DNA from: Palsa-504 sp963847965
GTDB lineage: Bacteria; Actinomycetota; Actinomycetes; Streptosporangiales; Streptosporangiaceae
Direction of reading: 5' to 3'
Length of the DNA: 64,000 bases
NCBI GenBank assembly: GCA_963847965.1
Contig: CAWKCG010000043.1
Coordinates: 62,001 to 126,000, forward strand
A program made the translations under genes and the position numbers. Shown piece by piece: positions 25,556-35,351 of this stretch; position 1 is the stretch's first letter, and each line of letters opens with the position of its first letter. The notes under the pieces are model-generated. The model was given only the letters and a program-made list of their open reading frames with translations, was not told where the DNA came from and made no database searches.

Positions 25556-26092
25556 GTGTGCGCGGCCGAGATCGCCGACTCCGGGATTATCGGCGCGTTC
25601 GCAGAAAGCCAGGACGTGAACGTGTCAGCGGCCGACGTGGCCAGCCCGCGGTCGGTCGCTGCGTACGCGGTCGCCCCGGTCGCGCTGGCCGTGGTGGTGG
25701 CGGTGATCCGCCGCCACGTCCAGGCCGACAAGGAACCCTCGGCTTGGACGACCGTGGCCCGCGCCGCAGCGGCAGCGGCCAAGGTCGTGGGCCTGGTGCT
25801 GCTGTACTTGCTGCGGTTCGTCCTGGCCGCGCCGGAGACGGCCCGAGGGCTGCGCCGGATGGTGCTGGACGCCGCCCCGCTGCCCGCGCTCACCCAGGCG
25901 CCCTCGCCGGAGGCGATCCGTCCGCCCCCGACCAAGAAGGCCGTCCTGCTCGCCTTGTACCGGGCGCACCCAGGCTATGGGGACCGTAGCAGCGCAAGCC
26001 GGGTCGCCGCCGAGCTGGCCCCGCAGGCCGGGCTGCAGCCGGGGACCGCGCACAGCTACCTGTACGCCGAGCTGGACGGCCGGGCATCATGA
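25556..26092 (+). CDS. DUF2637-like element membrane protein, N-terminally truncated
   Basis: 178 residues. One or two hydrophobic stretches (VAAYAVAPVALAVVVAVI, KVVGLVLLYLLRFVLA) and a conserved C-terminal end (KKAVLLALYRAHPGYGDRSS, GTAHSYLYAELDGRAS) resemble the C-terminal half of membrane proteins carried by actinomycete integrative elements (DUF2637/Spd-like, linked to plasmid spread). The usual N-terminal helices are absent, so this is likely a truncated gene. Its stop overlaps the next ATG (ATGA). Confidence 0.55.
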   Translation: MCAAEIADSGIIGAFAESQDVNVSAADVASPRSVAAYAVAPVALAVVVAVIRRHVQADKEPSAWTTVARAAAAAAKVVGLVLLYLLRFVLAAPETARGLRRMVLDAAPLPALTQAPSPEAIRPPPTKKAVLLALYRAHPGYGDRSSASRVAAELAPQAGLQPGTAHSYLYAELDGRAS

Positions 26093-26652
26093 CCGCGGCC
26101 CCGCCCGGTGGACCGTCGCCCGAGGCTTTGGGTGAGAGCCTGGCTGCCCTGGCCATGCAGGTCGCCGCCCTGCGCGGCCAGGTCGCCATGATCAACGCCC
26201 GGCTCGACCAGGCCGGGATCGACGCCGACGTGAACCTGGCCGCCCGGTTCGAGGACCTGGCCCAGACCGTCACCAACGCTCTGGAGGCCGCTGGTCCCCG
26301 CGGGCCCGCCGCCCCGTACTGGATCGGCCTGGACCGGGACACCTTACACGCGCGGCTAGCCGACCTGCAGCGGTGGGCCGATACCGTGCTCCGCCAGCAG
26401 TACGGCGGCTACGAGCTGGCCGATTGCTGGCCCCGCCACATCCACGCCATCTGGGAACTGTCCACCTTGGCCGCCGAGTGGCACCGGACCTACGGCGCCA
26501 ATCGAGCCGACCTGGCCCGGGCCCTGGAGTTCTACGACCGCTGGCTGCCCGGCACCATGCGCCGTAGTCCGCAAGTAACCCTTCGCTGGGAGGTTCATCA
26601 AGATCACCGGCTGCTCTGGGCCGCGGATCCGGCGGTCAGCTTTGCGAGGTAG
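26089..26652 (+). CDS. DUF4913-like protein of an integrative element
   Basis: 187 residues. An N-terminal coiled coil (ALAMQVAALRGQVAMINARL) precedes a domain with YWIGLDRDTLHARLADLQRW and ADTVLRQQYGGYELADCW, the DUF4913 pattern found next to integrases in actinomycete elements. The last ~30 residues (after LPGTMRR) are not conserved and run antisense into the integrase 3' end, suggesting the original C-terminus was replaced at a recombination junction. Confidence 0.6.
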   Translation: MTAAPPGGPSPEALGESLAALAMQVAALRGQVAMINARLDQAGIDADVNLAARFEDLAQTVTNALEAAGPRGPAAPYWIGLDRDTLHARLADLQRWADTVLRQQYGGYELADCWPRHIHAIWELSTLAAEWHRTYGANRADLARALEFYDRWLPGTMRRSPQVTLRWEVHQDHRLLWAADPAVSFAR

Positions 26653-28123
26653 GCGGCGGCTCGCCGGTCGACTTCGGGGACCGGATCGGCGTAGTGCCGC
26701 AGGGTGGTCGCGCCGCCGCCGCTGTGGCCCAGGCGCGCGGCGGTGTTGCGCAGGTCGAAGCCGCCCGCGAGGAGCTGGCTGGCGGTGTAGTGCCGTCCGC
26801 CCTTGATGTCGAGCTTCGCCCCGGCTACGACGGCGGCCTCCGCGACCTTGTGCGTCGCCCAGTCGGGGTTCCACGGACGCGAATGGGCCGGGTCGTTGGA
26901 GAACAGGAACGCGTCATCGCCCAGTTCGGCGCCGACCGTGGCGAGCTCGGTCCGGATCTCGCCTAGGTAGCTCGCGATCAGCGCGCAGGTGTCCTGGTCG
27001 ATGGCGAGCCAGCGATCCTGGTGGGTCTTGGTGTCCTTGCGGATGCGCTGCCCGCCGCGCACCACGTAGTTGAACGCGATGTGCACCAGGACCCGGTCCA
27101 GATCGACGTCGCGGATCTCCAGGGCGCACAGTTCGCCGCGGCGCACCCCGGTGACGACTACCAGCCATAGGTACAGGCCGAGGGCGGTACTGTGCGTGCG
27201 GGCCTCGGCGATCACCTTGGCAACGTCGTCCGGTGAGGTGGCTGGGATGGACTGGCGGATGGTGGTCGGAGGCTTGGCCGACTCGGCGGGGTTGCGGTCG
27301 GTCCATTCCCACCGCTGTCCGGCGGCGAACGCGCCGGACAGGATGCTGTGGATGCCGCGGATCGTGCTGGCCTTCATCGGGCGGCGGACGTGGGGCGCGC
27401 ACCCGGCGCGGCGGCAGTCGTGGCCAGGTCCGGGCCGCTTCCGCGTGCCGGGTGGCACGGGAGCGGCGGTCCCGGCCACGATCGGGCTCTGGCCGCGGCG
27501 GCTGACGATCAGGCCGTCGGCGGTGAGCGCCTCCAGGGCGTGCCGGATGACGCCGGTGCCGATGCCCTGCTGGGCGCTCAGCTCGGTGATCGACGGCAGC
27601 TCGTCGCCCGGGACGAGAATCCCGGCCCGGATGTCCTCGGTCAGCGTCTCGGTGACCTGCTGCAGGCCGGGCGGGTGTCGCGCGGGTTGATCGTCAGGGC
27701 CGGGACGTTGCGGTGCTCGGTGAACGGCCTGCCGGTGCAGGAGAGGTTGCCGCAGCGCTTCAGCCGCGAGTACAGCTGGTCGAGGATAGGGCCGCGGACC
27801 TTCCGTACCTTGAGGTGCCCCAGGGCGGGCTTGATGGTGCGGCGAATGAATCCCTCGTTGGTCTGCCGCGTGGACACATCCCACGGTGCGACTGCCGCGT
27901 ACTCGTCAAGGAGCTTGGCCACGGTTGCGTCGGACTCGGGCGTGCGGCCTTCGAATGCCTCCTTGAGCAGCCTGCCCAGCTCGATGTACGCCTGCTGCTC
28001 GGTCTTGGCGGTGGCCTTGAGGCGGATCTCCCGCTGGGTGATCGGATCGACCCCGGCGTACACCCTGGCGCGGCACGATCCGCTCGGCAATTGCTCTACG
28101 TGACCCTTGGCAACTCTCGGCAT
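26604..28123 (-). pseudogene. tyrosine recombinase/integrase with embedded GntR-type winged helix, frameshifted
   Basis: Reading from ATG 28123: an AP2-like arm domain (GSCRARVYAGVDPITQREIR), a SAM-like core-binding domain (LLDEYAAVAPWDVSTRQTNE), a Cys-containing CGNLSCTG segment, then after a one-base loss near 27658-27664 a GntR-type winged helix (LTEDIRAGILVPGDELPSIT, IGTGVIRHALEALTADGLIV), a HDCRRAGCAPH segment, and the catalytic domain: Arg in TGVRRGELCAL, KTHQDRW, HYTASQLL, RLGHSGG, with nucleophile Tyr in LRHYADP. About 505 residues in total. It lies 91 bp from tRNA-Thr, its probable integration target. The single indel would inactivate it unless a sequencing error. Confidence 0.85.
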
Positions 28124-28214
28124 AGCAGCAGGATGGCCCGAATCAGTGTCATTCGGTCCACGATCCGGTCCACGAACCTTGCGGAGAGAGGGTGCTAATC
28201 CTCTCTGAACTGGG

Positions 28215-28287
28215 AGCCGGTGAGCGGGTTCGAACCGCTGGCCTGCCGTTTACAAGACGGCTGCTCTGCCTACTGAGCTACACCGGC
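28215..28287 (-). tRNA. tRNA-Thr (anticodon TGT)
   Basis: On the minus strand the gene begins GCCGGTG, has the D-loop TAGCTCAGTAGGCAGAGCA, an anticodon stem GCCGT / ACGGC enclosing CTTGTAA (anticodon TGT), a T-loop GGTTCGAACC and closes with CACCGGC plus discriminator T. 73 nt, no encoded CCA. The 3' end faces the integrase gene, the standard geometry for an attB site in a tRNA 3' end. Confidence 0.95.
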
Positions 28288-28347
28288 CGGGCAGCGTCAT
28301 GGTAGCCGAATCCAGGCGGTAGCGGCCGCCTGCGTCGCGTCGCGAGC

Positions 28348-29416
28348 TTACGATCCGGCTCCTGGATCGCCTGTCAGCGGGAAGAAGCAGGCGTGGGACC
28401 TGCCGTCTGCCTCTATCACCAGCGGGGGGCGCTCAGCGTGGCAGCGATCCTGGGCGCGCGGGCACCGGCTGGCGAACACGCAGCTGTCGGCCCCGGTCGG
28501 CTGACTGGCCGGGGCTGCACCGGCGGATCCCGGGCCGCCTGCTGCCACCAGCCGCCGCCGCGCCGGGTGATCGGCGGGGACGGCGTTGTGCAGCGATCGG
28601 GTGTACGGGTGGCGCGGCCGGCTGGCGCACCAGCTCGGCGGGCCCGGTCTCCACCACCCGGCCGCGGTACATGACGGCGAGGCTGTCCGCGACCCGCCCG
28701 ATCAGGTCCAGGTCGTGGCTGACGAACAGCATCGACAGGTCACGGCTGCGCTTGGCCTCGAGCAGCAGGTTGACGATCTGCGCCTGAACCGATACGTCCA
28801 GGCTGGAAGTCGGCTCATCGCAGATCAGCACGGCCGGGTCGCAGATCAGCGCCCGGGCGATCGCGATCCGCTGCCGGCCGCCGCCCGAGTACCTGGCCGG
28901 GTAGCTGTCCAGCGGCGCGTCCGGCAGCCCGACCGCGGCCAGAAGCTCGCTGACCCGCCGGTCGGTATCGCGGTCGTGCAGCCGGTGGATCCGCAGCGGC
29001 TCGGACACGATGTCCCGCAGCCGCATCCTCGGGTCCAGGGAGTCGTAGGGATCCTGCAGCACGAACCCGATCTGCCTGCGCACCCGCCTGAGCTTGCGCG
29101 GCTCCCGCGGGTAGGCCGCGCCGTCGAAGGTGAGCCGTCCCGCGGACGGGCGCTCCAGCCCGAGCGCCAGCCTGACGCAGGTCGTCTTCCCCGACCCGGA
29201 CTCGCCGACCAGGCCGAGCGTCGAGCCCCTGGTCAGGGACAGGCTGACCGCGTTGAGCGCGGCCAGCCCCCGGTAGTACCTGCTCACCGATTCGAAACCC
29301 ACCACGACGCGGCCCTGCGCCGGCGTGCCGTCCGAGGCCTGCAGGAGGCCGGGGAGCAAATCGGTGGCTGACGCGCTGGCGCCAGAGGTGACCCTGATGG
29401 CTTGCCGTCGGATCAT
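28348..29416 (-). pseudogene. DppF/OppF-type ABC ATPase, frameshifted near its 3' end
   Basis: Walker A GESGSGKTT, Q-loop FVLQDPYDSLDP, signature YSGGGRQRIAIAR (one Gln replaced by Gly) and Walker B VLICDEPTSSLD are intact. At 28612-28620 one base too many shifts the frame just before HPYTRSL; the conserved oligopeptide tail (SRCPRAQDRCHAERPPL) continues in the other frame to TAA 28348. ATG 29416 overlaps the stop of the DppD gene. It is the last gene of a five-gene peptide/opine-type importer operon. Function depends on whether the indel is real. Confidence 0.85.
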
Positions 29417-30444
29417 GGCCGTACCTCCTCGCCCACCGGGTCGACGGCCCGGCTTCCGTGGCCCGGCGGAACGGGATGGTGGCAGGCGGCGAGCCGCCCG
29501 TCCGTTGTGGGCCCGGGCGCCGGCGCCTGTTCCGCGCAGACCGCGGACGAGCGCGGGCACCTGGGCGCGAACGCGCATCCGGCCCGGTAGGCCGACAGCG
29601 CCGGAGGTGCTCCCTCGATCTGGAACAGCGGCGCGCCCGGACGGCCGGTCCGCAGGTCGCGCCGGGTCCGCAGCAGGCCCGCGGTATAGGGATGACCGGG
29701 ATCGTCGAAGACGGCGTGCACCGGGCCCTGCTCCACGATCCGGCCCGCGTACATGACCACGACCCAGTCGGCCAGCTCGGCCACCACGCCCATGTCGTGG
29801 GTGATCCACAGGATCCCCGCGCCGGTCTCCGCCTTGAGGATGCCGAGCAGGGCGAGGATCTCCGCCTGGGTGGACACGTCAAGCGCCGTGGTCGACTCGT
29901 CCGCGATGAGCAGCGGCGGCGACAGCGCCACCGCCATCGCGATCATCACCCGCTGCCGCATCCCGCCGGAAAGCTGGTGCGGGTACCGGCGGGCGACCAA
30001 CTCCGGGCGGTCGATCCGCACCCTGGCCAGCTCATGCACCGCCTGCTCCGCGGCCTGCCGCCGGGACATCCCGCGGTGCACCCGGAACAGCTCGCCGATC
30101 TGCGTACCCACCGGGCGCACCGGGTTGAGCGCGGCCATCGCGTCCTGCGCGATGTAGCCGAGCAGGCCCGCGCGCCGGGACCGGAACTCCCGCCCGCTCA
30201 GCGACGAGATATCGCAGCCGGCGATGCTGACCCGTCCGGTCACCGATGCTGACCCGGCGAGCAGCCGGGCGACGCCGAGCGCGAAGGAACTCTTCCCGCT
30301 GCTGGTCTCCCCGATCAGCGCGACCGCCTGGCCGCGGGCCACCCGGAGGCTGGCTCCGTCCACCGCGGACAGCTCGCCGTAACGCACCCGCAGGTCAGCC
30401 ACCTCGAGCGCGGCGCAGGCCGACCCGGCCTGTCCGGCGGTCAT
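29413..30444 (-). CDS. DppD/OppD-type ABC transporter ATPase
   Basis: 343 residues. Walker A GETSSGKSS, Q-loop YIAQDAMAALNP, signature LSGGMRQRV, Walker B LLIADESTTALD (Ser where Pro is usual), H-loop WITHD and the C-terminal oligo/dipeptide domain with CAFAPRCPRSSAVC. It energises uptake together with DppF. Its start overlaps the DppB stop and its stop overlaps the DppF start (four bases each), so all are translationally coupled. Confidence 0.92.
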   Translation of the reverse strand: MTAGQAGSACAALEVADLRVRYGELSAVDGASLRVARGQAVALIGETSSGKSSFALGVARLLAGSASVTGRVSIAGCDISSLSGREFRSRRAGLLGYIAQDAMAALNPVRPVGTQIGELFRVHRGMSRRQAAEQAVHELARVRIDRPELVARRYPHQLSGGMRQRVMIAMAVALSPPLLIADESTTALDVSTQAEILALLGILKAETGAGILWITHDMGVVAELADWVVVMYAGRIVEQGPVHAVFDDPGHPYTAGLLRTRRDLRTGRPGAPLFQIEGAPPALSAYRAGCAFAPRCPRSSAVCAEQAPAPGPTTDGRLAACHHPVPPGHGSRAVDPVGEEVRP

Positions 30445-31361
30445 GCCGGATCCTGCCTGGTTCGCGGGTCCACGTACATCCGCAGCAGGTCGGCGAGCAG
30501 GTTGAAGAACACCACCGCCACCGCGCCGACGAGCACGGTGCCCATCACGACCGGCCGGTCCAGGTTCTGCAGCGATTCGACGGCGAGCAGCCCGATCCCG
30601 GGCCAGCCGAACACCACCTCCACCGTCACCACGCCGGACAGGTAGGCGCCCAGATCCATGCCGATCATCGTGAGCGCGGGGGACAGCACGTTGCGCAGCA
30701 CATGGTGGCGCAGGATATGGCCGTTGGTCAGCCCCTTGGCCACCGCGGTCCGCACGTACGCCGACGACAGCGAGTCGGACATCTGGTCGGCCACGATCTG
30801 CGCGTACCAGGGTGCCCCGACCAGGCCCAGGGTCAGCGCGGGCAGCACGATCTCGGCCGGGCCGGCGCCGCCGGTGACCGGCGCCAGGTGCAGCCGGAAC
30901 CCGAAGACCAGCAGCAGGAGCAGGCCCACCACGAACTGCGGCATCGCCAGCAAGGTCAGGTTCACCGCGCTGACCGCGGCCCGCACCCTGGGGTAGAGCG
31001 CGGCCAGCAGGCCGAGCGCCCCGCCGATGAGCACCTCGGCCACCACCCCGGCCAGGGCCAGCCAGCCGGTGGTGACCAGCCTCGGCGCGATCAGGCTGAC
31101 CACGCTCTGCCGCTGCACGTAGGAGACGCCGAGGTCACCGCGGAACAGGTTGGCAAAGTAGTCGGCGAACTGGACCACGAGCGGCTGGTTCAGGTGCAGC
31201 TGGATCCTGATGTTCTCCAGCACGGCCGCGCTCTGCGCCCGCGGGGCGAGCGCTCGCGCCGGGTCGCCCGGCACGACGAACTCGGCCAGGAAGGACAGTA
31301 CGGCCACGCCCAGGACGGCGATCAGACCGTAGCCGAGGCGGCGGATCATCGTCCGAGCCAT
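30441..31361 (-). CDS. DppB-type ABC transporter permease
   Basis: 306 residues, six membrane helices. The N-terminal helix plus FVVPGDPA, LHLNQPL and GDLGVSY are OppB/DppB hallmarks; the ATPase-contact EAA-like loop is VRTAVAKGLTNGHILRHHVL. ATG 31361 or ATG 31349 may start translation; the latter gives the same ATGA overlap seen elsewhere in this operon. Confidence 0.92.
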   Translation of the reverse strand: MARTMIRRLGYGLIAVLGVAVLSFLAEFVVPGDPARALAPRAQSAAVLENIRIQLHLNQPLVVQFADYFANLFRGDLGVSYVQRQSVVSLIAPRLVTTGWLALAGVVAEVLIGGALGLLAALYPRVRAAVSAVNLTLLAMPQFVVGLLLLLVFGFRLHLAPVTGGAGPAEIVLPALTLGLVGAPWYAQIVADQMSDSLSSAYVRTAVAKGLTNGHILRHHVLRNVLSPALTMIGMDLGAYLSGVVTVEVVFGWPGIGLLAVESLQNLDRPVVMGTVLVGAVAVVFFNLLADLLRMYVDPRTRQDPA

Positions 31362-32248
31362 GACACCCTCGCCAGGTCGGGGTTGCGCGCCTTCAGGCCC
31401 TCGCCGATCAGCAAGAACGACATCGTGATCAGCAGGATCGCCACGGCGGGCACCAGCAGCAGGTGCGGCGCGTAGCTGATCGCGTTCTGGCCGTCCGAAA
31501 TCATGTTGCCGAGCGAGGGCGTGGGCGGGTTGATCCCCGCCCCCAGGTAGGACAAGGTCGCCTCGAACACCACCGCGGACGCCGCGTTCAGCGGGGAGTA
31601 GGCGGCCAGCAGCGGGAACATGTGCGGGGCCAGGTGCCTGCGCACCACCGCGACCCCGCTCGCGCCCATCGCCTCGCCGGACTCCACGAAACCACGGTGC
31701 CGCAGCCGCAGCACCTCGCCGTAGACCAGCCGGGCCGGGTAGGCCCAGAACAGCGCGGTGATGATCACGATCACCCGGGTCAGCCCGGCAGGCATCAGCC
31801 CGGCGATGACCAGCGCAGCCAGCGTGTACGGCAGGGCCAGGCCGATGTCGGTGATCCGCATCAGGACCGCCTCGAGCAGGCCGCCGAAGAAGCCGGCCAG
31901 CAGGCCGACGGCGGCGCCGATCGCGATACTGGTCACGTTGGCGACCAGCGCCACGATCACCGATGTCCTGATGCCGAAGGCCAGCCGGGCCAGCTCGCTG
32001 CGCCCGAGCGTGTCGGTGCCGAGCGGGTGCGCCCAGCTGAGCCCGAGCGGCAGGCCGGTCGGGCTCAGGCCGTTGACCAGATCCTGGTGCAGCGGGTTAC
32101 CGAAGGCGGGCGCCCCGATCGCGATCCCCGCGAAGGCCAGCAGCAGCGCGCTGCCCGCGACCAGCGCGGCCGGCCAGCGGGCGGCCCGGCGGGTACGCGC
32201 CCCGATCGCGGCCGTGCCGGGCGCCGGGGCGGTGGCTACCGCGGCCAT
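31346..32248 (-). CDS. DppC-type ABC transporter permease
   Basis: About 300 residues, six membrane helices. HPLGTDTLGRSELARL is the typical DppC periplasmic motif and ESGEAMGASGVAVVRRHLAP the ATPase-contact loop. ATG 32248 lies two bases after the substrate-binding-protein stop; a GTG at 32260 would overlap it. Partner of the preceding permease. Confidence 0.92.
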   Translation of the reverse strand: MAAVATAPAPGTAAIGARTRRAARWPAALVAGSALLLAFAGIAIGAPAFGNPLHQDLVNGLSPTGLPLGLSWAHPLGTDTLGRSELARLAFGIRTSVIVALVANVTSIAIGAAVGLLAGFFGGLLEAVLMRITDIGLALPYTLAALVIAGLMPAGLTRVIVIITALFWAYPARLVYGEVLRLRHRGFVESGEAMGASGVAVVRRHLAPHMFPLLAAYSPLNAASAVVFEATLSYLGAGINPPTPSLGNMISDGQNAISYAPHLLLVPAVAILLITMSFLLIGEGLKARNPDLARVSWLGR

Positions 32249-32250
32249 CG

Positions 32251-34032
32251 TTACACCCACATCCGGTCGTAGTAGCTGTATGTCTCACCGCGGTACTGGT
32301 AGTTGTGGATCCGCTTGCCGACCCCGGCCAGCCAGAGCGCGGACTCCAGGAACACGAACGGGGCGTCCTCGCCGATGATCTGCTGGATCTGGACGTACAC
32401 CTTGTTCCGCGCGGCCTCGTCGAACATCGTCCTGGCCCGGGCGGCCAGGGCGTCTACCTGCGGGTTGGAGTAGGAGTTGTAGTTGGACGACGCCCCGGTG
32501 ACGTACAGGGCGTCCACCTCATCCGCCGGGGTCGGCTGGACCTCATACCAGTCATCGGTGTCCAGTTGCAGGCGGGTCGCGCCGGTCTGCGCGGACTCCT
32601 CCAGGCTGAGCAGTGCATTGCTCGAGACCTGGTTCAGCGAGATGTTCACGCCGACCGCGCCGAGCTGGGCCTGCACGATCTGGGCGATGGTCGGGTAGGG
32701 GTCGTCGGCGCTCACGGTGAGCACCGCGGAGAAGCCGTGCGGGTAGCCGGCCTCGGCCAGCAGCCGGCGCGCCTTGGCCGGGTCGTATCCGTACGGGGTG
32801 AAGGTCGGGGTGAACTCGGCGATCTGGGCCGGGAACGGCGCCCCCCAGGGGCTGAACGTGCCGTAGGTCACCCGGCCGATCGCCTCCCGGTCCACCGCCC
32901 AGTTCAGCGCCTGGCGCACCTGCGGGTTGCTGAACGGCGGCTTGTCCATGTAGATCGTCAGCCACAGGTTGCCCGGCGAGGGCCGCTCCTGGGTCAGCGC
33001 AGCCAGGGTCGGCGTGGCCAGCACGTGCGCGGCCTGCGAGGACGGGATCCCGGCGCCGAGCAGATCGACCGCGCCGTTCTCCAGCTGCAGCAGCTGGACG
33101 TTCGAGTCCACGCCCCAGCGGTAGGTCACCGCGTCCAGGTAGGGCAGACCCGGGTACATGTAGTCGTCGAACCGCTCGAACGCCGCGGTCTGCGCGGCGC
33201 TGTCGTAGGACACGATGCGGAACGGCCCGTAACCCACCGGCGTCTGGCCGAACTTGGTGTCACCGAGCCGCTCCACTTCCTCCCTGGGCACCGGGGCGGT
33301 CATCGGCAGCGCGAGCGCGTTCAAGATCGTGAAATCCGGCGCGGTCAGGTGCATCACCAGGGTCTGATCGTCGGGCGCCTCGACCCCCTCCAGGTGCTTG
33401 GCCTTCCCGGCGATCATGGCGTTCGCGCCGACGACCGAGGCCAGGTAGCTGGTGGCCCAGGAGGCCAGCGCCGGGGTCAGCATCCGCTCCCAGGAGTAGA
33501 TGAAGTCGCTGGCGATGATGTCACGGCCGTTGTGGAACTTAACTCCCGGCCGGATGGTGAAGGTCAGCGTCTTGTTGTCCGCGGACAGCACGGGCGGCGC
33601 CGCGGCGATGTTCGGGACCGGGCCGCCGAGCTGCTTGTCGTAGGCCATCAGGCCGCCGAAGTAGACAAGCTCGGTGATGGCGTCCCAGGCGGTCAGGTTG
33701 TAGCCGACCGCCGGGTCGAACGAGTTCGGCGGGTCCGTCCACACCACGGACACCGTCCCGCCGTGACGCCCCCCGGAGACCGGCTGCGGCCCGGGCACGT
33801 ACTCAGGGATGCGGACGCCGCCGCCCGGGGCGGTCTGGCTGGCGGACTGGGTGGCCGATGCGCAGCCGGACAAGACGCCGACGGCTCCGGCGGCGCTGAG
33901 CAGCCCGGCCGCGCCGGTCAGCCGCAGGAAGCCGCGCCGGTCGGTCCAGCCTGCCCCCCAGGCCTGGCCCGCCTGGCCGGCGAGGCCGGGCGGGACCCGG
34001 CGTCTCGGCGGGAATCCATCTGACGGTGACAT
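32251..34032 (-). CDS. SBP_bac_5 substrate-binding lipoprotein of the Dpp-type importer
   Basis: 593 residues. The N-terminus carries a twin-arginine-like DRRGFLRLTGAAGLL segment followed by lipobox LSGC, so it is probably a Tat-exported lipoprotein held on the outer face of the membrane. The mature part has family-5 features: WTDPPNSFDPAVGYN, FTIRPGVKFHNGRDI, PVGYGPFRI, QALNWAVDREAIG. These proteins bind oligopeptides, opines, nickel or other amino compounds; the pocket cannot be read by eye. It heads the importer genes and is probably in one transcript with the Rieske gene upstream (25-bp gap). Confidence 0.92.
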   Translation of the reverse strand: MSPSDGFPPRRRVPPGLAGQAGQAWGAGWTDRRGFLRLTGAAGLLSAAGAVGVLSGCASATQSASQTAPGGGVRIPEYVPGPQPVSGGRHGGTVSVVWTDPPNSFDPAVGYNLTAWDAITELVYFGGLMAYDKQLGGPVPNIAAAPPVLSADNKTLTFTIRPGVKFHNGRDIIASDFIYSWERMLTPALASWATSYLASVVGANAMIAGKAKHLEGVEAPDDQTLVMHLTAPDFTILNALALPMTAPVPREEVERLGDTKFGQTPVGYGPFRIVSYDSAAQTAAFERFDDYMYPGLPYLDAVTYRWGVDSNVQLLQLENGAVDLLGAGIPSSQAAHVLATPTLAALTQERPSPGNLWLTIYMDKPPFSNPQVRQALNWAVDREAIGRVTYGTFSPWGAPFPAQIAEFTPTFTPYGYDPAKARRLLAEAGYPHGFSAVLTVSADDPYPTIAQIVQAQLGAVGVNISLNQVSSNALLSLEESAQTGATRLQLDTDDWYEVQPTPADEVDALYVTGASSNYNSYSNPQVDALAARARTMFDEAARNKVYVQIQQIIGEDAPFVFLESALWLAGVGKRIHNYQYRGETYSYYDRMWV

Positions 34033-34057
34033 GTCGTGTCATCTCCTCGCGATCGGG

Positions 34058-35307
34058 TTAGTCAGGGTGGGAGACGGGGACGCCGAGCCGCCGGGTGACG
34101 TGGCGGCCGACGTCGGCGCTCGGCTGCTCCATGGGGGCCAGGTAGCCGGACGTGAACATGCGCGAGCCCATGCCGTCCTGGACCTGCTCGCAGACCGACC
34201 AGTCCTGCCGGTTCACCAGGTCCCAGAACTCGACGGCATCGCGGGGATCGAAGTCATCGCGCGCGATCTCAGCCGGGTGGAACAAGAAGTCGCACAGCAC
34301 GGTGGTGTGCCCGGCATCGTGCGGCCACAGCGTGAACGCGGCGACGTGGTCCGCCGACAGGCTGAGCATGAGGTTGGGCAGGATGAGCTCGCCGCGGTGC
34401 CGCGCCACGTCCGACTCGGCTAGCCCGGGGAAGGGAGCGCGCCTGGTCGTGCCGGTCAGCGTGAACGTGTAGGTGCCCTCGCGGTGCGCGATCCCCGCGT
34501 CCCAGTCAAGGTCGCTGCCGCCGCGCCGGAACGCCGGTATCAGCTCGCACAGTTCGGGGTGGACCGGGCCGCAGTGGTAGCACTCGTTGTAGTTCTCGCA
34601 GATGACCTTCCAGTTGGCCGCGACCCGGTAGACGAGCCTGCGGGCGGACCGCAGCTCCGCGAGCGGGTAGGCGGCCAGCCGGGCGTCGGCCCCGTTCAGC
34701 TGGCCGGCCAGCGGCGGCGGCCGGTCACCGCCCGGGTCGAGCCTGGCGAAGACGAATCCGCCCCAGGTGGTGACGGCGACCGGGTGCAGCCCCAGCCGGT
34801 CCCGGTAGCGCCGCAGGTCAGGCAGGAACGGCGCGGAGCGCAGCGCTCCGTCCAGGCCGTAGGTCCAGCTGTGGTAGGGACAGCGGAACGAGCCGTCGGC
34901 GCAGCCGCTGCGCTCCGGGTTCGCCGCTGGCTGGGCCCCGGCCACCGGGACCAGCCGGGATCCGCGGTGCCGGCACAGGTTGTAAAGCCGGCCAGGGAGC
35001 CGCCCGGCCCGTCCTTGCCGCGCACCACGAGGATGCTCTCGCCCGCGACGTCGGCGGTCAGGTAATCCCCCGGCCCGGTCAGGGACTCCTCCCGGCCGAC
35101 GCAGAACCAGTCAGCGAACAGGACCGCTTCCCGCTCCCTGGCGAACTCGGCCGCCGAGGTATAGCTGGCCGCGGGCAGGCTGTGCTCGAGCGGGATCTCC
35201 GCGGGCCCGGCCCCGCCAGCGCGGCGCCCCGGGCGCGCCGGGGCGGTGTCCTCTCCTGGTCCCGCCGCGCCGGGCGCGTGCGCGGCGTCGGCTCTGCGCG
35301 TGCTCAC
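34058..35307 (-). pseudogene. Rieske non-haem iron oxygenase, alpha subunit, frameshifted
   Basis: From GTG 35307 (GGAGG upstream), the N-terminal SYTSAAEFAREREAVLFADW and FCVGREESLTGPGDYL lead to the Rieske domain. One T is missing at about 34983-34986: GSLAGF then NLCRHRGSRLVPVAG in the next frame. Both cluster-ligand pairs are present (CRH and CPYH). The catalytic domain has NYNECYHCGPVHPEL, the mononuclear iron region of betaine/carnitine/stachydrine-type demethylating oxygenases. About 415 residues. The presence of FAD amine oxidases and an importer alongside supports N-demethylation of an imported amine (inference). Confidence 0.8.
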
Positions 35308-35351
35308 CGCTGCCTCCTGTCGCCCGGCTCCACTCGCCGGCCGGGCTCTGG

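Noticed and set aside
32305..34023. Long plus-strand frame opposite the substrate-binding protein
   Set aside because: Composition typical of antisense frames in GC-rich genes; the lipoprotein is certain.
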